Notes under the pieces: generated by a model | Database searches by the model: none | What the model saw: the letters and a program-made list of their open reading frames with translations, nothing else | What the model was told of the DNA's origin: nothing | Program-made: the position numbers and the translations under genes | Shown here: positions 8,200 through 14,648 of the stretch, in pieces | Position numbering within the stretch: the first letter of the stretch is position 1 | Layout: every line of letters begins with the position of its first letter | NCBI GenBank assembly: GCA_004151065.3 | Contig: NWUY0300045795.1 | Location: 27,903-42,550 of the forward strand | DNA length: 14,648 bases | From: Larix sibirica | Lineage: Eukaryota; Streptophyta; Pinopsida; Pinales; Pinaceae | Reading direction: 5' to 3'

Positions 8200-10305
8200 A
8201 GGCCAAAGTGAATAAACCCTTGATGGAGAACTATATGGATGAATTACAACATTTGGAAGTCTTGGAAGACTTTGGGTACAACATTTTGCCTAGAAGAGGT
8301 TGCACTTTGCTGAGATCTAGATGAGTGGGGGGAGGGTGTCTGCTATGAGTAGAAGAACTGTTTGGGTCCCGAACTCGACATTGTTGCAAAGGTCTCATGA
8401 GTTGAGGTTGGTGGTCTCCTAGAGATCTCAAGGATCTGGAAGCTTAGGTGGAATTGATCTCTGCTTGCCTCTTGGTGCCTTTCTATGTGAGCTTTGAGGA
8501 GTTGATATTTCTTATGGTGTTCATTGGTGGGGGTGGTATGATCATAGAATAGAAGCCTGAAAGCCTCCTTCATGTATAAAGCTAAGCATCGCTAATTTGG
8601 ATATCTAAAGACAATGAAGAGGGAGTTTTGGACTCCTAAAAAAGGTAGTGGTATTGGCCTTATATCTCATAATAGATGGGGCATTGGAAAATAAAATGAT
8701 ATTGCGGTTTGGTCTCTTATAGGTGGCATAGTCAAGAAGCCCTGCCTGCTTTTGGAATATTGTAATCGGCTTCCACCTACAACGGATGAGACCCAACTCG
8801 AAACTCACTAAGAGAGGGGTTGAGGGCATGCATCCAATGGTGAAGTGTATGGGTTGGTCTGGCAATGAGGTCGTCTCTCTTCTCCATGAAATACTTTGCA
8901 TAGAAGGCCATCTTCGGTTTGAGCTCTTAGGGTGGATCTACCTACGTGACCTAAATGTATTGTTTGTAAGTGTTCTCCAAATGATCCTATTCAATCGTTG
9001 TTTGTTTGGTAGGAGATGGGCAAGGGTATGAAGGGAGTACCTAAACAGGGGGAGCTTGTCCGTTGAGATTCCTATTGATTGTAGTAGGCACTTAAACCTT
9101 AGCAAATCAACAATGGAATTGTTGGGTAGTCGAGGTAATTTGCATGGCCTCCAAGGAGTGATATGCAAGGTAGGGGTATTGATCTCTATCGGTGGTTGAA
9201 TCATTGAAGTTTTGGCTTTGATGAAGTAGCGAACCGAGTCCAAAAATGGCCTTGACCACGAAAGGTGGCTTGTGAACTTGGCTTGGATAATGTGTTGGGG
9301 AACAAGGCTCTTGCAATGGATGAACGAAGCAAGAGAACTTGAACCCTCATCCTAGTTGATCCTCCTGTAATAGGCTCGATCCCCAAACTTGGGAAATGTA
9401 CTAAACCATGGCTTCGATAATGTTGTCTAAAAGTTCCATCTTGGACTAAATGTCTTGAAAGTGGTGTTGAAAACATTGTTGCTCTAGAAAGGTTATTCTA
9501 TATTCCTTTGTTGAAATGAGGTTGGAGAGTAGGTCTCAAACTAAATTGGGGTTTAGAAAATCGAACCCGTAGGTAAGTGTAAGTAGCACTGATCTCAATC
9601 TCTTCTTCCTGAAAGTAGAAATGGAAGTCCAATAAGATACTCTTTGAGCCATTAAAGATCGTAACCTTGGTCTTACCAAGGTTATTAGTTGTCGAAGTTC
9701 ATAAAACTTGGATAAGGCGTCTAGTTGTCTTTATAGACCCTTTGGAGTGCAGGCCAAGAGGACCACATCGCTTGTAAAGAGTAAGATGGAGATCAAGACA
9801 TGTTGAAGGAGGCAACAAGGTGAATGTGCTCTTGCAGAAAGGATTCCAACTCATTTTTGTATATCTCAACTAAAGTGGTGGGTAGAGGACACCTCTTCTT
9901 CATCTTAATGGTTATCATGATAAAATATGACAATCCATGCACTGTACCATGCATTATATGAAAGGTGGTTTAAAACAAACTCATAGAGACACATAATAGC
10001 AGGTTGGAGAGTCTTCGAAATACTAGTGTCTTTGAGCATTTCGAACATGGTCTCCCTTGGGATTGAGTCAAATGTCTTTTGAAAGTTTACAATACAATAT
10101 AAAACTTTCAAAGAGTTGTATCTCGCCTTCTCTGTCATTGGTTTCTTTCTTTTGGCCTTAGATGGTAGGAGAGACAACATCAAGGGATGTTGATTGCTCC
10201 AAAAGTGAGAGATTCATTGTTTTTGGTTGTCGTTTCTCCACAGTGCTTGCATGTATGTGCATTATCGCTCTGTTCCCTTGATCCATGTTGTTAGTGTTAA
10301 TTTTT
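8200..10305 (-). pseudogene. LINE-B: 5'-truncated, decayed non-LTR retrotransposon
   Basis: Read right to left. The RT start region is at about 10200-10305. Motif A is VNFQKTFDS (10064-10090), with Asn in place of the first catalytic Asp. Then KMKKRCPLPTTLVEIYKNEL (about 9847-9906) in the place of the usual CPLSPTLF motif. The YxDD site near 9767-9775 is destroyed by a short deletion, after which DVVLLA and LGKTKVTIFNGSKSILLDF (about 9645-9690) resume in another frame. PPFVVKAIFGLGSLLHQSQN and DRDQYPYLAYHSLEA (9150-9270) follow, then the C-terminal knuckle CHL..ETKPQYHFIFQCPIYY (8670-8728). RT copies LINE RNA at the insertion site. ORF1 and endonuclease are missing, and stops are frequent. 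The exact 3' end is uncertain. Confidence 0.85.
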
Positions 10306-10309
10306 GAAC

Positions 10310-11020
10310 CCATATCAGATTACTGTTCTCGATAATTGCTTAATTATAAAAATAAATACATTGGTGTTCTTAACAAATTATGTAGCATAAAATAAATAGG
10401 AAATCACACATTTGACTCATGAATTTACCTTGGAAAACCCCAACTGGGGAAAAACCAGTAAATTGTGATTTTTTAATGATAAAATCTTGGGCTCTCGTCC
10501 TAGAAAAAATGGCCCAGTGAGGAAAATACAAATCAGTAAATACCAAGCCCCACAAACCTCATGATTAGTCCTTAGATCTTGCTGGTTAGCTGCTATCTCT
10601 CTTACTGCCCCTTTGCACCTTTCCTCTGACACTACCCTTGCACTTGCACACTTGGTTGAAAGTTCTTCTCCAACCACTCAATGAGATCTCACTCACTCTG
10701 TGTGACTGTTGTGTGTCTCTTCCTACATCTCAACGACTAAAACACTAGTCGTAGATCTCCAAAGTGATTGATGGCTGATATTAGATCTGAAGCCTTACTT
10801 AGATCAACGACTGTGACTTAATCTTAAGTTCACTTTTAGTCATTAGCCAACATTAAGTTAATTAATGTGTTTTTCCAAAGTTTTAGGAAAGAGATGTAAA
10901 AGTCACTTACTCTCTCAAGCAAGTACCTGGAGAGGTAATATGGATGGCTCCTGCATGCCTAACACCTGGCCTATATGCAGAAGTACCTGTCTGAGTTACA
11001 ATCATCAACATGTTTTTAGA
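10310..11020. other. Unassigned; possible LTR-type sequence
   Basis: Contains CTTGGAAAACCCCAACTGGGG followed by AAAAACC at about 10430-10457. I associate this G/A-rich GGAAAACCCC pattern with LTRs of plant retrotransposons. No ends, primer site or second copy were found, and the short open frames at 10370-10677 look like chance. Confidence 0.25.
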
Positions 11021-11021
11021 A

Positions 11022-11360
11022 TTAGATACACCTACAATTGAAGTAGGATGATTTCCAAGAAGAGCTTGGACCTATTCCAAGGGTTTTAATTTTTTTCCAA
11101 AGAGCTAAAAAGGTACCTTGACCATCCCTTAAAACTTCACATCCATTTGAACTTTCCTGAGATGCATTCAATTCTTTCATCCACAAATTAAAGTTGTTTG
11201 AAGCGATCGTGAACTTATTGATTGTTTGTTTCCTTATTGGCAAAGACCTACTTTTCGAGCTTCTAGTAGCCTCCCTCAAAGTGATTGCATTCATGATCAT
11301 GAATACATGAATATACTTTAAGTGAATTGTCAAGTGTGTAGTTATCAAGTTATAGGCCAA
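11022..11360 (-). other. Open frame of 112 codons, unidentified
   Basis: A minus-strand open frame with a Lys/Ser/Asn-rich product (LWMKELNASQESSNGCEVLR and similar). No domain recognised. Its length is within chance for AT-rich DNA, though the C-terminal half looks more protein-like than the first. It may be a captured or transposon fragment. Confidence 0.2.
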
Positions 11361-11766
11361 TCGAACATGTTTAAGTTTATGCCTTCAGGTAATCATTTTT
11401 CTGAATCCAAGTTTCAAATTCTAACATGTGGTTGTCCGCTCTTTTGTATTTGATCAGAATTCATCAAAAAGGGGTCCCTACTATGTTACTGATCATTCTG
11501 TACAATTTGCTCATTCCACATATCAAGGGGTCGAAAAGCGACCCTAACCCTAACCAGGATCTCTTTCATTGGTTCAAAACTTAAAGGACCAAGTATCTCA
11601 ATACAACCCATTATTCCTCGTAATAAACCAGGGTCCCCATCCAAAAAAACATCTCACTAGACTGTCCTCTATCTCACCCAAGAGATTACCATCAATTCCT
11701 CCTCTAACTTTTACCTCCAATTTTTTAACACAAGATTTAAATGTTTTAAACTGAGGCCACATATTC
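11361..11766. other. No recognised gene
   Basis: Only a 61-codon + strand frame (11569-11754), partly overlapped by an opposite-strand frame, and a short telomere-like word at 11541-11555. I see nothing functional. Confidence 0.4.
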
Positions 11767-11814
11767 TTGAAATTCCATATCAAAGACCTCTTGAAATTCC
11801 AAATCAAAGACCTC
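11767..11814. repeat. Two 24-bp tandem repeats
   Basis: TTGAAATTCC(A/T-rich)ATCAAAGACCTC occurs twice in a row (11767-11790 and 11791-11814) with one mismatch. Confidence 0.9.
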
Positions 11815-12210
11815 TCATGCAGCTGCACGACTTCTCCTTACACCTTCCCAATCTAGCTCCACATCAAGAAAATCCTCCAACAGTTCAACAAATTTGCCAA
11901 CAAAACCCAGCTCCCACAAGAAGGTTGCCATTAGGGAGATGAAAGGAACAAAAAGAAATAAAAAAACCCTAGAAAGAACAAATTGGCCCAGATGGGAGGG
12001 GGGCTCATGGCTGCATTTTCAGCTTAAGGAAACACAATTTGTTCTAATTTGAGCTTATGCAGGGACACAGACAATAGATAACATATGGGACTCCAAATAA
12101 TGCATCCAGAAACTGGAAAGTATAAAATCTGACAGACCTTTTCATGCTAAGACTGCAATAGCCACCAGTAATATGCTGCAAGCGTGCAACATATAATGCA
12201 GCTACCATTA
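11815..12210. repeat. Direct duplication, copy 1
   Basis: Aligns with 12220-12725 in the same order: CTTCC.AATCTA.CTCCACA, TTCAACAAATTTGCCA, GCAAGGTTGCCAT-like, AACCCTAGAAAGAA, CTCATG.CTG.ATTTTCAGC, AATAGATAACA and GACTGCAAT..CCAGTAATA. Identity by eye is about 75-80%. It is non-coding here. Confidence 0.8.
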
Positions 12211-12219
12211 AAATCCCAC

Positions 12220-12725
12220 TCGTGTAGCTGAGGCAATGCCTCTTATACATCTTCCAAATCTAACTCCACACTCAAATATCCCCCAACCATTTAACAAATT
12301 TGCCACTAGTCTTCTGTCCTAAGAATTTTGGCCTCCTACCTTGAAGAGGAATCAAGGCCTTGAGCAAATCAAATTTGTCTATGGGAACAATCTGACAGAT
12401 AAAGTTCTAACTCCTGACATTTCGAACAACAGAGCCCGGCTTCACCAGCAAGGTTGCCATCGGGGAGATGAACAGAGAAATTCAAACCCTAGAAAGAAGA
12501 AACTGGCCCAGAAGAGAGGGGAACTCATGACTGGATTTTCAGCATTAAAAAAACACGGTTCATTCTAATTTGTGTTGATGAAGGAAGCCAGATAATAGAT
12601 AACAAATGTGGCTCTTAATTACAAGTACATGAAATGGAAAGTATATATTTGCAAGGTCTTTTCAAGCCAAGACTGCAATGTGTGCCAGTAATACGTCGCA
12701 ACACACAATTCAGCTACCAATATTC
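12220..12725. repeat. Direct duplication, copy 2
   Basis: Second copy of the 11815-12210 sequence, longer by roughly 110 bp inserted at about 12315-12430. The 75-codon + strand open frame at 12341-12568 lies across the inserted and repeated parts and is not supported as a gene. The pair sits just inside the proposed TOL intron. Confidence 0.8.
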
Positions 12726-12896
12726 TCTTTTCAGAATCTAAAACCATATATTAAGATGGCTCATAACTAGAAGTTACAAACAAGATTCGTAAAAAGCCCG
12801 ATAACTGGAGCAAGTAAAATAAAAAATATATGCATTGGGCTTAAATGGAAGAGAAATGATAACTCAAAAGAGAAGTATAATATTTGACTAATGTAA
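12726..12896. other. Intron sequence next to the TOL donor
   Basis: AT-rich and without repeats or open frames of note, as expected for plant intron sequence beside a donor site. Confidence 0.5.
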
Positions 12897-12902
12897 AACT
12901 AC
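12897..12902 (-). other. 5' splice donor of the TOL exon
   Basis: Minus-strand CTCAAG|GTAGTT matches the plant donor consensus AG|GTAAGT at AG|GTA. The reading frame meets a TAG stop five codons past the junction. That fits an intron starting here, about where the family's conserved GAT sequence should continue. Confidence 0.72.
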
Positions 12903-13181
12903 CTTGAGTGCATCTTGCTGAGGGGAGCTAGTCAAAATTGTAGAGAGAAGTTCAATACTGTTTCGAGCTACAGCAAACACCTCCTGCTTTTGCTCCTGTG
13001 ATAAGTTACTGCCTTGAGGAACAAACACATTTTGATACTCTTGCTGTTGATCAAGGATGGCGCCGGGATATCCAGATGGAATTCCAAATGGACGACTTGT
13101 AAGAGACAGTTCAGAAGTGAAAATAGGAGCGGCACTATCGTCGCCATGTCCAGGAAATCTTATCCCCCTTGATTTCAATTT
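12903..13181 (-). CDS. TOL: Internal exon of a TOM1-like (TOL) VHS-GAT protein
   Basis: A 279-bp, 93-codon exon that is open throughout and phase 0 at both ends. It is bounded by a TTGCAG acceptor and a CTCAAG/GTAGTT donor. The peptide begins KLKSRGIRFPG, as at the end of a VHS domain. A Ser/Pro/Gly/Gln-rich linker with an APIFT block follows, then a GAT-domain start containing VARNSIELLS and SSPQQDALK. TOM1-like proteins are known to bind ubiquitinated membrane cargo and hand it to the ESCRT route to the vacuole; the GAT domain binds ubiquitin. The rest of the VHS domain should lie upstream (above 13181) and the rest of GAT downstream (below 12903), but neither is recognisable here. Nearby ATG-to-stop open frames simply run into the introns. 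The intact frame beside badly decayed transposons suggests selection. An isolated duplicated exon is the main alternative. Family assignment is from remembered motifs, not a search. Confidence 0.83.
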
Positions 13182-13212
13182 CTGCAATGTACAACTATTT
13201 ATCGTGAGCAAC
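13182..13212 (-). other. 3' splice acceptor and branch-point region of the TOL exon
   Basis: Read on the minus strand, the exon is preceded by TTGCAG. A CTCAC sequence fitting the plant branch-point consensus lies about 24 nt before the exon, and a moderately T-rich stretch (CTTTTGTTTTC) lies further upstream. The frame on the exon side starts exactly after CAG with AAA TTG AAA. Confidence 0.7.
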
Positions 13213-13392
13213 AACATGAAAACAAAAGGCTGCCCTCTGCTATCTTTCAAACTTTACACAGAGATTTACCAATACTACAATCTTAATCTACCATATCCCT
13301 GTCACTTTGCTTGATTTTGAATGAACAAAACACCTGTGGAGGACTATTTACCAATAACAGCAACTATTACCATATAAAATTTTTATCAATGT

Positions 13393-13435
<43 letters not shown>

Positions 13436-14342
13436 GCCATCACATATGGAAAAATAATGGATAAAATGTGCATTTAAAGATGCAGAAAATATAGAAGGTT
13501 TGTAAAAAGATTGTAGCATTTAGCATTCCAGACCACAAAGATTAAATATTTTACATAGTATCGGGTCTGGCAATTGTCTTAAGATTTCCAAAATAAAGCA
13601 AAAATTATACGCACTTTGTGATTGATGATATAGGCAAAAACTTAATAGTACAAACTAACTAAATATTCTCCATTTAAAGTTTCTACTTTATCACTGTTTA
13701 TCTGCAATCTGCATAATACTCTGCAAGTTGTTTGTTTAACTCCTTGCTGCATTAGCTTGCTGCTGGATTAACATTTTCCTCCAGAATCACTATCTTCTTC
13801 CCATTGCAAAGATAATTAATCATTATGAAAAAATTTCATCCATATCCATTCAAGATGTTATTGTGGTGTTCACAATGTAAAAATCAAAGACTATCATGGC
13901 AGTTATGTGAGATAGAGTAATACTAGTGTGTACATCTTATATAGATAGATAGTTAAATAGGTATAGAGATCTCACTCCATCAAATGAGAGTACATGGCAA
14001 AATATAGAGTGCATTAGGCTCACTGTGAAGCTGTGAGACACTATGTTCTGTTAAAGTCCCCTACAAAATGTTTTTACTCCTCTGCTCTGCCATCTCTCTA
14101 TTTCTCTTGGCAGTTGCTCTGCTACAGAACATGAAATCACTAAAATAGGAGATGAACCATTTTCCCTCTTTTCAACTAAGTTTTGAAACACTTTCTTGGT
14201 CCATAGGATTAGGGATTTTGATTCTCAAATATTCCCATTTTCCCATTTTCCCCTTTCTTGGTCCTATGTGATCTTCCATCGCATCCAGTAGTTCCACTGA
14301 TGAGATCTATGGTATTCCCATGGACACTTGGCAGAGACACTT
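13213..14342. other. Likely upstream TOL intron; no further exon recognised
   Basis: If the exon is real, this is intron on its 5' side. I looked on the minus strand for the preceding VHS exon and found no match. The 60-codon frame at 14209-14391 and the 85-codon + frame at 13057-13314 look like chance. A run of CCCATTTTCCCATTTTCCCC sits near 14233. Confidence 0.45.
13393..13435. repeat. Compound (TA)10(GA)11 microsatellite
   Basis: Ten perfect TA units (13393-13412) run directly into eleven GA units plus a G (13413-13435). No interruptions. Confidence 0.97.
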
Positions 14343-14470
14343 TCAGCTTGCTCAGTCCACCACGATATAGGCAAGAGACAGATGGGGACATTCAGTTGAC
14401 ACCAGTATCATTACATATCCTCTCTACTTGACGTATGGTAAATGCTTTTTTATGGTAAGTAAGTGAGACA
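14343..14470. repeat. 128-bp tandem duplication, unit 1
   Basis: From TCAGCTTGCTCAGTCC to the ATGGTAAGTAAGTGAGACA junction. It matches unit 2 at an offset of 128. Confidence 0.95.
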
Positions 14471-14582
14471 TCAGATTGCTCAGTCCACCATGATATATGC
14501 AGGAGACAAATGGGGACATTCAGTTGACACCGGTATCATGACATATCCTCTCTACTTGATGTATGGTAAATGCTTTTTTATG
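14471..14582. repeat. 128-bp tandem duplication, unit 2 (partial)
   Basis: Matches unit 1 over 112 bp with eight substitutions (about 93%), ending in the TGCTTTTTTATG block. Six of the eight are transitions. The remaining 16 bp of the unit are not repeated. Confidence 0.95.
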
Positions 14583-14648
14583 TGTGGACATGAACATAGG
14601 GGGTCTATAATGTTACTCTATAATGGCTCATGTATCCTAAATTGGCGT

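Larger units (their letters stand above)
1..12902 (-). other. Possible very long repeat-filled intron of the TOL gene
   Basis: This is inference. The TOL exon ends with a good donor at 12902, and I recognise no continuation of the GAT domain anywhere to the left in the window. If the gene is functional, everything from 12902 to position 1 is intron. It would contain two LINEs, Copia pieces, an LTR and several duplications. Introns of tens of kilobases packed with retrotransposons are well known in conifers. The alternative is that the exon is an isolated fragment and this stretch is intergenic. Confidence 0.35.

Noticed and set aside
11541-11555. ACCCTAACCCTAACC, telomere-like
   Set aside because: Only about two units, and not the usual plant CCCTAAA repeat. 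Chance or a trivial relic.
12341-12568. 75-codon + strand open frame
   Set aside because: Runs across the direct duplication and its inserted part. The matching part of copy 1 shows no equivalent frame among the reported ones, so it is not conserved.
13057-13314. 85-codon + strand open frame over the TOL exon
   Set aside because: Antisense shadow of the exon and its intron.
1-14648. A novel multi-gene or defence-type system
   Set aside because: No operon-like gene cluster, CRISPR array or RNA gene is visible. The content is explained as plant repeats plus one host exon.

Overview
The window looks like nuclear DNA of a seed plant. It is AT-rich and gene-poor, and built mostly from old, mutually nested retrotransposon debris. 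Long intergenic or intronic stretches full of decayed LINE and Copia pieces would fit a large genome such as a conifer, but that assignment is inference. There is no prokaryotic gene organisation, rRNA, tRNA or CRISPR array.

Layout, left to right. Positions 1-780 are unassigned, with open frames on both strands. About 785-1470 is the 3' coding end of a LINE on the + strand (LINE-A). About 1738-2978 holds a small minus-strand LINE reverse-transcriptase piece (LINE-C) that, with flanking coding-like DNA, was duplicated in tandem (two units of about 580 bp, about 97% identical). Positions 2981-3118 hold another coding-like piece on the minus strand. About 3228-3350 resembles the end of an LTR. 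About 3356-4550 is a broken Copia gag/protease region on the minus strand. Positions 4560-6824 are mostly unassigned, and the right part is the leader of the next element. Positions 6825-7340 form a well-bounded LTR (TGTTGG...CCCAACA) with a primer-binding site beside it, so it is a minus-strand 5' LTR. It abuts, and probably inserted into, a Copia RNase H fragment at 7341-7860. About 8200-10305 is a longer decayed LINE on the minus strand (LINE-B), running from the reverse transcriptase through the C-terminal zinc-knuckle region. Positions 10310-11800 are unassigned. About 11815-12725 is a diverged direct duplication.

The one sequence that looks like a living host gene is an intact 279-bp internal exon on the minus strand at 12903-13181. 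It has clean acceptor and donor sites and no stops, and encodes the VHS-end/GAT-start part of a TOM1-like (TOL) ubiquitin-binding trafficking protein. No neighbouring TOL exon was recognised on either side. The repeat-filled sequence to the left may therefore be one very long intron of this gene, with transposons as its filling. The right flank carries a TA/GA microsatellite and a 128-bp tandem duplication.

All transposon coding regions are broken by stops, frameshifts and lost catalytic residues, many consistent with C-to-T decay at methylated sites. None looks able to move. No new self-contained biological system is evident. The most useful leads are the possible giant TOL intron, the chimeric tandem duplication with unidentified coding-like sequence, and the nested LTR boundary.
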